Notes under the pieces: generated by a model
What the model saw: only the letters and a program-made list of their open reading frames with translations
Databases searched by the model: none
Told to the model about the DNA's origin: nothing
Translations under genes and position numbers: made by a program
Assembly: GCF_008831285.2 (NCBI RefSeq)
Contig: NC_045146.1
Location: forward strand, 21,343,289-21,407,288
Length of the DNA stretch: 64,000 bases
Direction: 5' to 3'
Source: Nymphaea colorata
Taxonomy: Eukaryota; Streptophyta; Magnoliopsida; Nymphaeales; Nymphaeaceae
Shown here: one piece after another, positions 1 to 12,199 of the stretch
Numbering within the stretch: position 1 is the stretch's first letter
How the letters are laid out: each line of letters opens with the position of its first letter

Positions 1-759
1 TCAACGTAAAGACAAAAATACTAGGAGAGTCGAAGACAGGCCAGGTGCATCTTCTGAGACAATCTGATTGCTCCCATCTCAGGCGACCTGCAAAATGGCA
101 CCTGTGTTTTCTTGCCCTTGTTTTGCAGTGGTTTTGGAATTGCAGAGGTGCTTGTGTTTGGCTGTGTTTTGTGCATGTGCCAGAACTGTATCTATTCCAC
201 ACTCAGTGAGTTGCGCACAAAACAAGGTATCCACGGAAAGAGAGCGAGAATGAGCGCCAACATCTGCGTCGTAAAGGGACGGTTGCACGGTCATGTTTCT
301 TAAAAGAGCATCACAAGGACCATATGCATTAAACCATTATGTCTACTTGGCACAGGACATGAAAAGGCCAATTCTTTTCAACAAATAAAAATGGAAGGGT
401 TGTTCAATTCTTTCCAGTTGCGAGCAACTGACGTATTATGCAGCACGTCTCATGAAGCACATAAGTCATGCCAGTCCTCTTGAGAACCCACGTACACAAC
501 CGGATCAGGTTGCACTGAGCAACAGGAAAATTTAATTTGCAAAAATTTGACAGGACGGAGACCCATCAAGCATGCCTCTCCGCCGCCCATTCAATAAGGC
601 CTGAAAATACAGTGTTTTTAGATTCGGGTGACCCCGGGAACATGTCACTGTCGTCAAAATCAGGAGACAGAAACAGGGAATAAAATTGAAGTTAGACAAT
701 TAAGAAATTGAAATGCAGGAACCTACCAGTGTGCTGCCACGTAAAAAATTGCTGTTTGA
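1..759. other. intergenic, 3' flank of the first hydrolase
   Basis: No gene could be recognised here. The few short open frames show no family resemblance. The stretch lies downstream of the stop codon of the minus-strand hydrolase, so its right end probably holds that gene's 3' UTR. Confidence 0.6.
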
Positions 760-3700
760 TTATGCCTCTAGCACTTCACTGTGTCCCACCTTCCCATGTC
801 CGTTCAAATAAAGCTCAGCCACTGCAGTATGCATTGCGGCACCAATAGGAAGAATCCCCTCATCAAGAAAGAACAAAGGAGAATGTGGCATGTAAACAGA
901 ACCTATTGTTTCGTTCCACATGCCGATGTTGAACAGTATGCCAGGGATCATCTGCTGATAGAAAGCAAAGTCTTCACCAACCATCACTTTGTTCGCAAGC
1001 AAGATATGATCTGTACCAAGCAACAGGTTTCCAACTTGCTGAACATGGTAATGCAAGTTCTCATCATTTACAACTGCAGGATAGATTGGTTCATCGCCCA
1101 CTTCATCTTTCATTATCACAGTCGCACTGCAAAGGTGTACTGCAGCCTGATTTTCAATTACCTGCAACCAAAGGGTTCTTGAGATCTTAACTTGCTAGAT
1201 CTAGGTAGCTTGCTCAAGTCATAGCATTTTCCCCTCGTATCATGTGAATGTACCAGTATCATCCCTATATCTATAAATATAATGACCCTTTTGGTTATGA
1301 AAGCTGGGTTTAGCAGTTCTCTTCCATATTATGGCGACAGAGACACACCTGGGTATTGCACAATTGGTCTTGTCATCTTGAAGGTCATAAATCCACCGGC
1401 CTAGCTAGGTGGACAGACCTCTTGTTGAGCTCATATAAGTGGAAAACACTTGAAATGCAATTTGAACAACAAAAAGATGATGGCCTAATGAATATTTTAG
1501 CAAGATATGTCACGCATGGAAGATGCAGTAATAAATGATGGTAACCAAGATTGCCAACCTCCTTCACCCTTTTTCGGAGATGGTGCAGCCATTCAGTGGA
1601 AAAACTCTGTATGGAACCTCCAAATTTTACAGATGATGGAATTGCATTCAGCGCCTCACCTCCTTGGACAAATGTAACAGTTATCACCTTCAATGAATAA
1701 AATGTTGTAAAAAGTCAGCTATTTTCACATTAACATAGCCAGAAGGATCCATATGCTAACCTCATTGCAGTTTCCAAATAGCCATGTTAACTGGTAATTT
1801 ATCCAACTTATTGAACTAAATGTATGGAACAATGAAAAAGGCCAACTACTCATACTTCGTCTTCAATAGGAGAAGGCATTCCAGAGTTATTCCCTTCACA
1901 GGGCATTCCTCTAATTTGTTCCATTCTAGAACCTTAATGTCTTCCATTTCACTCAAAAACTCTTGAATGATCATATTCTAAAGACCTAAACAACATAAAG
2001 ACTTAATGAATGATTAAATAACAAATGAGTAGCGTGAATCGCCAACTAAAACTTACAGCGAGCAGTTAACAGCAGGCTGAATAGTTCTCAAGTGCAATAG
2101 CTTGCCACATCAGTCTAAGCTCTCTAAGTTCACAAGGATGATATGCTTAGATCAACTTCAGTTAAGGGTGTCAAATTTCCAGTTGTATTTTAGACGAAAA
2201 TACTATTAACCTTCTCCATATCTGCACCAATATGTAGCCATAGAGCATGACTTATGTTTTAAGAGATTCTCCCTTAAAACATAGAGAATACATCTTTATG
2301 TAGATTAACCATGGAGTAAAAACATGGTCAGAGCAATATCTTAAATACATGATCTTTTCTCCTCATCTAAGAGTCAATGGTGATAGAAAGATCGAGCAGC
2401 TTCAGCATTATCACAGTCTTTGCCAGGGAATAGAAGCAGGAAGAATAAGCTTGCAACACTAAGAATTATAGCACAAAGCTTTTCACCTTAAAGAACATGC
2501 TTACATGAAGCCTGCTGCTTTGATTCCCTAACAAGCATTATAATTCACATTGTGAAACAGGAAGGCCACATAAGGACTCAAACTTGGGAGAGAGCAACTA
2601 CCAAATCTAGAAAGATACAGGTTCTCTGTTGTGAAAGATCATCTTGAAGCGTCTATATTCACAGTTTTTTGTTTTCATGTTGATGAATCGTTCAATGTGC
2701 CATGTGCATTTGGCATACACAAAACTGCAATTACAAAATAAATAGGGGCTCTAAAGCTGGCAGTAGAATTAAATCCACTTCAACAAAATGGTGGCCCTTG
2801 ATAGTTTTTGCTGGTTGGATTGATGAGAAAAGAAAACAGGAAGTAAAAAAATTGTTCACTACATGTTTCTCAAGGTTTTATGACAGCAAGTATAGAAAAG
2901 TAGGTTATCTTCTGATCTTACGACCGGCTGTCTCTTATGGCACCTTTATATTGCAAATTTCTCATTTCTCCAAAGTGCTGAGCCAGTTACTAACCTCAAA
3001 CATACCATGACAGTCCATGAGTGCAAATTAAAGTTACATTAGACACAGGCAACATCATAGCTTGAACTCGACACTCTTATATATAATATTGATGTCCATT
3101 TTATTTGTATTAGTTTTCTTCTATACATCTACTATTCAGAAGATTAGATATCAAATTTAAACAGACCAATGTCATTACTTAGAATGATCAATGACCTAGA
3201 ATTGTTATTTAAGATTTGTCCATATGTGCATTTCTGACATTTTGCATAACCACACACGGACTGCCTTTTAGTTCATAGATGTACTTTTCTCTTCAACAAC
3301 ACAGGGATATCACGTTATGAAGGTGATAGCAGAACATATTTATGATGAACTTCAGCAGATGTTAGGCATGGACCACTACCTTATTGACTTTTGTGTTTCC
3401 ATTATATTATCTTCTTTTATATTTACAGATATTTATCTCTAGCCCTCCTAAGGACTTCGACTTTATATTTTTTCCAGATTTTTACAGGCTGAGACATGGC
3501 TCAGTGTTTTTGTGTTCAAAAGATCACCTAGGATCATGGTATTGATAAAAAACGAACCATTTATCCCATTGCTAAACTGGAGCATTGCTACTGCTTTTCA
3601 CATCCATGGATGCATTATAGCTTTATTATCTCATTATCTCCTAATCTTCTTGCCTATTTATAACAGCATCGTGTTTGGCCATTTCTGCACATTGACACAT

Positions 3701-5855
3701 TTCTCCAAATTTATGATCATCGCATGGCACTTGGATCTAAGGATGTCCATAAACACAAAATCTGATAGCCTTTGGTCTCAGATCAGGGAGTCTGAGACCC
3801 TTTAACAAAATAAGTCAGGTTCTGTCCATTCCACATTGATCCTGATCCTGAGTTAACCTTACAGTAGTTTTTCTTTTTTCTAACTGCAAAGAGCAAATCA
3901 TGGTACCTAAAAGTGTACCATAATTCCATAATCGGGTAAGAGATCAGTGATGAAATTCTGTCGGATATGCTACTTTCTTCTAAAGCCAGCATAGTCCCAG
4001 GAAATCAGGAAATAGAGGAAACAAAGAAACAGGAAAAAGGAAACTAATTTTCATTCAGTAAATCTGGACGGAAGTATAACAATGCATCTCTCATGATTAA
4101 ATAGATAAGTTAATGTCTCAAAATGATAAGATAAACTTTCTCCTGAAAAAACAAAATAAAAAAATTCACCCTTTATCAAGATAAACTTCTAATCTCGATT
4201 TGTGCTAAAACAAAAAGTTACTTGTCAATAAAACAGGGTATTTATTACCAATGGATCTAATGGGACAGGGTCTTGTATGTCTGGTCTGCTGCATCAGTTA
4301 TATAGAACATGGAAATTAAACGATGACAAAAGGACGGAAACTAGTAAAGAGTTACATAAAGCCTGCGCTCACCGGAATATGAAGAGGGTCGGATTCACGG
4401 GAAGTTAGCTGCTGCAGAGCTAAAATGGCAAATGATGTGGCAATAACGGGGTCCACGTTCAAGTGGGGAGACGCGGCATGGCCCCCTTTTCCCGTAATCT
4501 CAGCCTCAAAAGCGCATACTGCAGCAATGAACTCCCCAGGAACAGAAGCAATGGTCCCTGAAGGATATGAAGGATCAATATGCATCCCGAAGATCGCTTC
4601 AGCATCCCCAAGTGCACCGTCGTTGATCATGTGACTTGCCCCTGCACCATCTTCTTCAGCAGGCTGAAACAGCAACCTCACAGTCCCCTGCACGAACATT
4701 CTTAAATCTCAAACAGCCGAAAAAGGAAAATCAAAGTCAGTCAAACGATGGTTGCTACGCAATAAAGCTGACCAACTGACCTTCAGATGTTCTTTGCGTT
4801 GGTTTAGCAACTTCGCAGCACCTAGAAGCATTGCAGTATGAGCATCATGCCCGCAGCCATGCATCTTTCCCTCCACCTTGCTCCTGTGCTCCCATTCAAT
4901 TGATTCCTGGGAAATGAGAAAACACCCAATACTCTCCTTCAGACACACACACACACACAGACGGGGTTCACTTGTCTCTCTAGGTTGAAACTCCATGGTC
5001 ATGGAGTTCCAAGACTTTTAGAATTTCCGTTTGCAGCATTTAGTTCAGTTCTGTTCAGATGAAAGACGAATTTCAGGCCAATCGCGGAATGTAACAATCA
5101 AAATTCCAAAGGCAACCTAGCCAAACTGGCTGATAAATCACTAAAAACATAGCAACTAAATAAGAAGAAGAACAAGAAAGAAGAAGCTAAAACATAGCAA
5201 CTAAATAAGAAGAAGAACAAGATAAATAAGAAGAAGAACAAGAAGAAGAAGCTAAAAATCTCGAGATTTTAGCCTCATATCATTAACCGAGTTCGAGAAA
5301 TCCGAAACGAATTTCTTTCCTCCGAAAATTTGCTGAAAACAAACTTTATCCGATGAAGAACTCAACTGAAAAACCAGAGAATCGTCATCCATACAAGAGC
5401 CACAATTCTGTACCAAACCAAACGCGACCTTACTATTACCATTCGGCTTTCACCGAAGAACAGACCTAACGAGAGGGGGTTCGTTAAATTACTTGCACAT
5501 CGATTGCGTCCATGTCAGCGCGGAGAGCGACGACAGGGGACTCGCCGGAACCAATGATAGCGACGACTCCCGTCTTCGCGAACGGGAAGTCGTAAGGTAT
5601 GCCGAGACGGTCGAGCTCCCCTCTGATAAGCGCGCTTGTGTTGTACTCCTCGAACGCAGTCTCCGGATTCTCGTGGAGCCGCCTCCTCACCGACACCAAC
5701 CACTCGGATTCAGCGAATGCCGAACTCATAAGAGACTTGGAGTAAGGCGACTCGTCGGACAAGAGGTTGGCATCTGCTGAGCAGAAGAAGAGGAAGGAAG
5801 GAACACCAACGAACACGGCGATGGCGAAGAGAACAAAGGAGATGCAAGCAGCCAT
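760..5855 (-). CDS. IAA-amino acid hydrolase ILR1-like, copy 1 (M20D amidohydrolase)
   Basis: Five coding exons on the minus strand: 5855-5493, 4906-4781, 4687-4373, 1687-1559 and 1161-760. They sum to 1335 nt and give 444 aa, the usual length for plant ILR1/ILL enzymes, which release free auxin from amino-acid conjugates, normally in the ER lumen. A hydrophobic signal peptide covers about residues 1-27. The two-metal site known from Arabidopsis ILL2 is complete: C139 and H141 in the HGCGHD motif, E175 in QPAEED, H199 in GMHID, and H404 in PHSP. The lid-domain H233 (GKGGHAA) is also present. Introns are GT-AG; intron 3 is long (2.7 kb) and holds no other recognisable gene. There is no C-terminal KDEL/HDEL. 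One oddity: the usual ADMDALP motif reads ADMDAID at the end of exon 1. Copy 2 follows upstream in the same orientation. Confidence 0.93.
1688..4372 (-). other. large intron 3 of hydrolase copy 1
   Basis: This 2.7 kb AT-rich intron separates the exon carrying the lid domain from the short exon 4. It was searched for nested genes and repeats; only short unrelated open frames were seen. The same intron is about 1.4 kb in copy 2 (8865-10302) and about 0.4 kb in copy 3, so its size accounts for most of the length difference between the three genes. Confidence 0.7.
5155..5258. repeat. AAG-rich tandem repeat in intron 1 of hydrolase copy 1
   Basis: Units related to AACTAAATAAGAAGAAGAAC recur about three times in a purine-rich run. 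It lies inside intron 1 (4907-5492) and does not touch the splice sites. Confidence 0.75.
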
Positions 5856-5924
5856 GAGAGAGAGAACGAGAGAAAATGCGGGGTGACTCCCAAGCAGTGC
5901 ACGGTCGCTATTATTAGTTCAACG

Positions 5925-5940
5925 ACTAAAATATAGCAAA
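5925..5940 (-). promoter_or_regulatory. possible TATA box of hydrolase copy 1
   Basis: Read on the minus strand this is GCTATATTTT, about 75-85 nt upstream of the start codon at 5855. That leaves room for a short GA-rich leader, as in many plant promoters. This is based only on position and motif. Confidence 0.35.
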
Positions 5941-8087
5941 GCAGCCGCTCTACCCACTCTATCCCCTAAACCCTGTGCAAGCAAACTTTTCGTTTAACGG
6001 TTGAACTTTTTGTCCAATTGATAAAGCCACTCATACTTTTGAATTTCACTAACAAGCGATTTCTAGAAGACGACTTGTGTGTTATATAGATGCATGATGG
6101 GAGTCTTCTCCCTTACGACACGCAATCCGGCTTTCTCCCACATGATACGCAACCGGGCTTGCATGTCATAAGGGAAAAGCTCCCTTCATGCCTCTCCATA
6201 ATATATAACATGTTCGGGAAATTTGCATGTTATAAGGAAAGATGCTCTCTCCTCTTGTGCAGTTGTCGGACAAACATGAGCTTAAGGAATTAACTCAAAT
6301 GAATGATCTTTTTACAATCATTTCACGAGTACTGTAAGCCGAAAAGTTTAACTCAAGTGGTCAGTTTATTAGATTCCAACTCTTCTCGGAGACACTTGAA
6401 AGCAGAAAAGGCTAATTCCCTATTTCTTATCATTTGATTATAGTTTCATTTGAGGCGACTGGATTGTAGCATGAGTAAAGAGAAAGGCAGTGCAAAAGTT
6501 GGAAAAAATGATCTATCTGAAGTCTGAGCAACTTCTGAATGAGAAGTACTTTGTTCAGTTATCGAGAAAAAGGCGAGCGCTTACATGAAAATTCTTCTGT
6601 CTACTGCCAAAGTCCTGGGAGTGGGTGAGGCCGTGTGGGAGCCACCGCCGTTGCTCGTGTGGTTGACTAGTACATACTGCTTCTCATTCTTCGGCCGGTC
6701 GACGATACTGAGAATGTCAAGCGATTTGACTGGGATCCACGATGACTTTGCGCCACCAATCTACCTTTTCGCAGTTAAATGTGGGGTCCGGACAGGCATC
6801 CGAACCATTAAGGTTTTCAGACGGGTTGTTCAATGGCCGGTGGAATGAATCTTCGGAATCTGCTTTTCTTCTGTCTACCCCACAGAAAAATCAGTTCTTC
6901 AAAACCAAGTTTCTTTGTTGTCTTGTTACAATCTAACTATGAAAAACTGCAGGGAAGTTCCTCTGCTATCCGGCCGGGTGCTGACAGTAAACGATCGAAC
7001 GTGTATCGATTTTTTAGCCAGGTACAGAGTTCAGAGATGACCACAAGAGAAAACCGTTCAGACTTCTTGCTCAGGTTTTAATCGTTTTGGCCATTTATTG
7101 GCCGAAATTTTATGTGGCCGGAGTTGCTTGATAGTTGACAACTTGACATGGCCAGCCTTGACTGCACCATTTGCCCGCCACTGAGCGGTCAGAGGAACGG
7201 TCGCCATATATATTTGTACTCTTAAAATTTTGTTTTTCTTTTGTCCTTTATAATCGGCTTGTCTCAGTTCGTATAACTCACCATCAGTTCCTGCGTATAT
7301 GTCTGTAGTTATGTATGCTCGTTTTATTCTCTATAGTACATGTTCTGTCCAATTTATATTTGTGCAGGTACAATAACAAAAACCCATGTTTTAATGACCA
7401 AGCAGCCAGCTTGTAAAAGCTTTTCTTGTACGTTCAGCCTGAATAAGGTCAAGTTTAGCTACCCAATAAACAATGGGCACAAGACTCATCACATTCATCT
7501 GCGAATGCAAACAATTCGACTCATGATTGAAGTTGTTTGCAAGGTGAGAACAATTAGCTTTTAAATAGATCTTCACATTACAGAAAAGTGTGGTTGCGAT
7601 GCAGATTGCATTCTGTTCGAGACAATCAACATATTCAGTCAGGCTTGACATAGTACGACTTCCTAATCGAAGAGAAACTGGAACCTGATTTTGAATTTGG
7701 ATCTGAATACTTGAAAATGCTTGATCTAATTTTAGCTGTCAAAGCTTGTTTGATCCAGATTCTCGCCTAAATCTGTTTATGAAAGATCTGATTAGCTTGT
7801 AGTCAAGTAATTCCCATACTTGAATCACAAATTGTCAGGTACATCACAACTAGAAATTTAGTGGCCAGATTCTACAGATTAGTACTCCCATTTGGCTTCT
7901 AATGTAACATAAACAAAAATTATAAGAATTTCCATCAAACTTAACGTAGATATTATTCTTTCCGTGTCTGATAGATTAGACTACTTTGATTGGGAACAAA
8001 ATCCGCACCGCCCAACACCCCCCACTCAAAACCCCAAATGCTTAGTGAAAAACCAATTTATTAATATACATGCAGCATATATGTCTG
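5941..8087. other. spacer between hydrolase copies 1 and 2
   Basis: About 2.1 kb between the promoter of copy 1 and the stop codon of copy 2. No gene, RNA gene or clear transposon was recognised. Open frames at 6.6-7.1 kb overlap each other in several frames and match no family I know. Confidence 0.6.
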
Positions 8088-11000
8088 CTAAGCCATGGTT
8101 GATGCATCATTAACAAGTGCCTCAAATAAATTATCAACTTCTCCATGCTCCTGATGCTCATTTAAATAATACTCTGCTAATGCAGTATGCATAGCCGCAC
8201 CAACAGGAAGAACATCTTCATCAACGAAGAAATAAGGTGAATGTGGGTAGTAAATGGCCCCCAACTCTTCGTTCCTGATACCAATGTTAAGCATCACACC
8301 AGGTATGACCTGCTGGTAGAAGGCAAAGTCCTCCCCTGCCATAATTTTACTTGCATATTTCACATTGTGTTCGCCAAGCAAGAGTTTTCCTATACGCTGA
8401 ACATGTTGGTGCAGCTTCTCATCATTTGAACATGCAGGATACATTGGATAGCTATCGTCTACCATGACCACAGTTGCCTTGCATCCATGCACAGTCGCCT
8501 GCGTTTCAACCACCTGCAAGTAGAAACCTTTCCTTGAAAGCCATATTCTAGAGACCCCAACTTGCGAAATATATAAGGCACTGCATGGGCCTATTCCTAC
8601 TAGATTGGCTATTATATAAACATGTATTCATTTGACTTCTCTAGAAAAAATTACTAGATTGAGAAAAAATAACAAAATCGTGACAACAGAGAAAGTGCTA
8701 AAAAAGCATAAAGATCAAATAAGCACCTCCTTGAGCCTTTTCCTCAGCTGGTACATCCCTTCTGTAGTGAGAGCTCGTAGAGTTCCTCCAAACCTGGTGG
8801 ATGAAGGAATTGCATCCAGATTCAGTGACCCACTACTGCCTTCGACAAAAGTCACAGATACCACCTTCACCAAAATCAATTGATTAAAGCATCAGTACAT
8901 CTTATCAGATGACATAACAAAATAACAATCACCATCCCGTGAATAAGAGAATCACAAGTCTAACCAACTTATGATCACCTCAAAACTCATCACAAATTGG
9001 CCCCTACATAGTTCTAACACAATTTATCCATTACAAGTGTTATGTGAACAAGTTGCTGTCAGGTGAGCATCTTAAGGACAAATCCTCAGCAAGAAAAATA
9101 CAAAGACAAAGATCATTGAGCCACAGCCAAAAAAATCATGATTTGTCTTGATAAAACATTAAAGAACACACCGTGTGAAAGAAGACATGGCATTCTTTTA
9201 TATGTTTAGTCCTTCTTGTTGTATATCTGCGACATTTCAAAACAAGATGAGCAGTCAAACTACCTCAACCTATATAATCCATATAATAGTATCTGGTACC
9301 CCTAATCCCAACTAATGTTAACACAAAATAGCAGTATAATAACAAAACCAACTCGCCCCCTTCCCTGAACTTTTGTTTTTCCACCATCAGTCAGATAAAA
9401 TCTAGTTCAAAATCCTACTTTCATAACCAATTTAATGCCTACAGTGGATTATTCCTCGTCAACAATGCAGACACTTTATTTGGCAGCAGTTCTTTAAACC
9501 CCTATGACCTTATCTCGAGACTCTGCTCTTAAAGAATCATAGGTTTTACTTTTCTCGGGTCAAATGGAATGGTACTTTAACCAACCAGAGTTTTGATTGA
9601 AGGTTGATTTTGGGTGCTGTCTCCTCACATTCTGTTACCCTCAAAACTGCAGTCATATCCAGAACAGATGGCACCAATAATTCACAGACTTAACATCAAA
9701 TCGATGTGCTTAGCAGATTTATGTCAATTTGACATCTTTTAGTTTTATAACAGGCAAAAGACAAAACATTGAGGCCAACTAGCATCAATATAGGGAAAGA
9801 AGTACATCCTTTCTAATCTCCATAAACCACAAACTTTTTCATGCTAGCTTGTATTTGGGAACTCCACAACCAAGTTCCTCAGGAGACGTACTTGACTTAA
9901 TTGAGCGACAATTCAACTTCTCATTATTCATATTTGTCATTGGAGCTGGTTACCAAAACCAAAGGAAAAGGCAAAAGAACTGCAGAGTAGAGAATATTTG
10001 ACAACCGAAACAAAAGCTCTACCCATGCTTACAACAGGAAACAATGTGGTGAACAGCTTCGTAGAATCATAGATTGTACTTTGATAAGACAGAAGAAAAG
10101 GACTTCAAAAACACTATTAGTATTAACTAAATGTTGTATTATCATATTCAATTTGACATGGAAGATGTACTTCCCATCAATTTACGCTTTTGAACCCTCC
10201 AAGTGAGGAAACACCACAGAACATACGTATACCAGAAGAACTGGAAAGGAACAAGAATAGGAATAATGATCCATAGAAACGGCAATACAATTTCATATTT
10301 ACCTGGCCATCAAGTGGATCAGCTTCATGCGAAATGAGATGCTGAAGAGCTAAAATGGCAAAGGACGCAGCAACAATCGGGTCCACATTCAAATGTGGCG
10401 TTGCAGCGTGCCCGCCCTTCCCATGAATCTCAACTTCAAAGAAACTGACAGCTGCCGAGTATGGGCCTGGCCTTGATGCGATGGATCCAGTAGGCAGTCC
10501 GGACTCAATGTGCATACCGAAGATTGCCTGAGAATCCCCGAGAGCTCCTTCTTTAACCATATGGTGTGCCCCTGCACCACCTTCTTCAGCAGGCTGAAAC
10601 AGCAATCTCACAGTTCCCTGTGCAAAAAGAAGATCCAAACAAACAATAAAAAGCTACGCATATAACTTGTAAGTCATAAAAAATAACCATTCAGATACTT
10701 CAATAAGCTATTAACTCCAGCAGAGTTGTACACCGTCGCACTGATCCAGGGTTGTCTACAAAAATCAAATTCTTTCCTACAATTAGACTAAGTTCCACAG
10801 AACACCCTTGAAAATTAGCACAAAGTAATTACAAAGTAACAAACTCAGCGATCAAATCCAACCCTTTTGAAATCCAATATACCTCTCACACAGTTCATTT
10901 ATGAACATGAGATTGCATATGAACCAACTGCATGTTTAATGTGCAAACATTCATGTCCAAATCCTGGAAATTTGGAATTTTTTTTTTTTTAAAAAAAAGG

Positions 11001-11916
11001 TTGCAGGTTTCCAACCTACAGTTCAAGATAAGATAGGTTTGACTGAGGCCGGCTTGTCGCTTGTGCCTGAAATTCTGGTGTAATATAGTGAAAAGTTGGA
11101 AAAAAGGGGCAAAACATCTAAACAAGAAACTGTGGAGATGAATCGTGATACCATTTCCAGGAGGCTAAGCAGTGTCAACAAAGGAGGGAAAGAAAATCCA
11201 AAGAAAGAAGAGCAAATCAACCTTGAGATGCTGCTTTCGTTGGTTCAGCAGCTTGGCAGCGCCGAGGAGCATGGCGGTGTGGACGTCGTGGCCGCAAGCA
11301 TGCATCTTGCCGTCGATTGTGCTCTTGTGCTCCCACTCCACCAATTCCTGAGAACCAAGAGGCACCACCCTCAGGAAACGAGGAAAAGAAGAATGCAATT
11401 CTGGCCGGGAGCATTAGTGCCCCGAGCCATAGTGGGCAGGAAACGAGGAAAAGAAGAATGCAATCCTCGCCGGGAGCATTAGTGCCCCGACCCATAGTGG
11501 GCAGGAAACGAGGAAAAGAAGAATGCAATTCTCGCCGGGAACGGGCAGGAAACGAGAAGCCGTTACTTGCAGGGGAAGGGCGTCGATGTCGGCCCGTAGA
11601 GCGACGACGGGCTGCTCGCCGGAGCCTATCTGGGCGACGACGCCGGTCTTAGCGAAGGGGAACTCGTACTGGATTCCGAGAAGGTCAAGCTCTCGCCTGA
11701 TGAGAGCGCTCGTGTTGTATTCCTCAAATCGAGTTTCCGGGTTCTCATGGAGTCGCCTCCTGACAGACACCAACCAGTCCCTCTCGGCAGAGGCCGAGCT
11801 CAGCAGAGTCTTGGAGTAGGACAACCCGCTCGAGAAGAAGCCGCCTGAGCAGACAGAAGGAATAAGAGGAGGAGGACAGCAACGAAGGGGTGGCGGACAA
11901 GTAAAGAAGACGCCAT
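8088..11916 (-). CDS. IAA-amino acid hydrolase ILR1-like, copy 2 (5' frameshift)
   Basis: Minus-strand paralogue of copy 1 with exons 1 (to 11567), 11347-11222, 10617-10303, 8864-8727 and 8513-8088. The metal-binding motifs are all present: HACGHD, QPAEEG, GMHIE and PHSPYF, as is the lid GKGGHAA. Exon 4 is 138 nt, with a 3-residue insertion relative to the other two copies. A convincing signal peptide starts with ATG at 11916 (an in-frame ATG also lies at 11946), but it runs in a different frame from the catalytic body, which becomes readable from about 11830. The body frame of exon 1 has no ATG of its own. This is either a recent one- or two-base indel that disables secretion and initiation, or an assembly error. 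Everything downstream is free of breaks, so any loss must be young. There is no KDEL/HDEL tail. Confidence 0.85.
11372..11560. repeat. 65-bp minisatellite filling intron 1 of hydrolase copy 2
   Basis: Two full 65-bp units (11372-11436, 11437-11501), a third truncated to about 44 bp (11502-11545), and the start of a fourth. Units begin CAGGAAACGAGGAAAAGAAG. The array makes up most of the 219-nt intron (11348-11566) and stops only a few bases from the 5' splice site. Confidence 0.9.
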
Positions 11917-11989
11917 GAGATGAGAAAGGCAGAGTCTCGAAACCATGCGACGGTTTGTAGGCTGCAGACGAAACTTCCCGTCATATAGG

Positions 11990-12010
11990 CCCTCATCTCA
12001 TATAAGGACA
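11990..12010 (-). promoter_or_regulatory. possible TATA box of hydrolase copy 2
   Basis: On the minus strand CTTATATGA lies about 80 nt upstream of the first signal-peptide ATG. Motif and distance fit a TATA box, but nothing else supports it. Confidence 0.3.
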
Positions 12011-12199
12011 AGACTCGACCCGACCCGAACCGAACTGATCCGGTACTCCATATTTGAATGGAGACCCAAATAGTACGGAAGAGGTACTTGAAAAGGTGGT
12101 AAGCATTCCCCGCCCGTTGTTTCACCGGAGATCTGATCTGACTCCGGTGATTTGAGATTCAGGTCCGATTCTTTTTTATCTGTTCTGTCCTGGTTTTTA

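Noticed and set aside
11096-11652. Several overlapping open frames of 77-128 codons across exon 2, intron 1 and exon 1 of hydrolase copy 2
   Set aside because: They are shadows of the exons plus the 65-bp minisatellite, whose regular period keeps several frames open.
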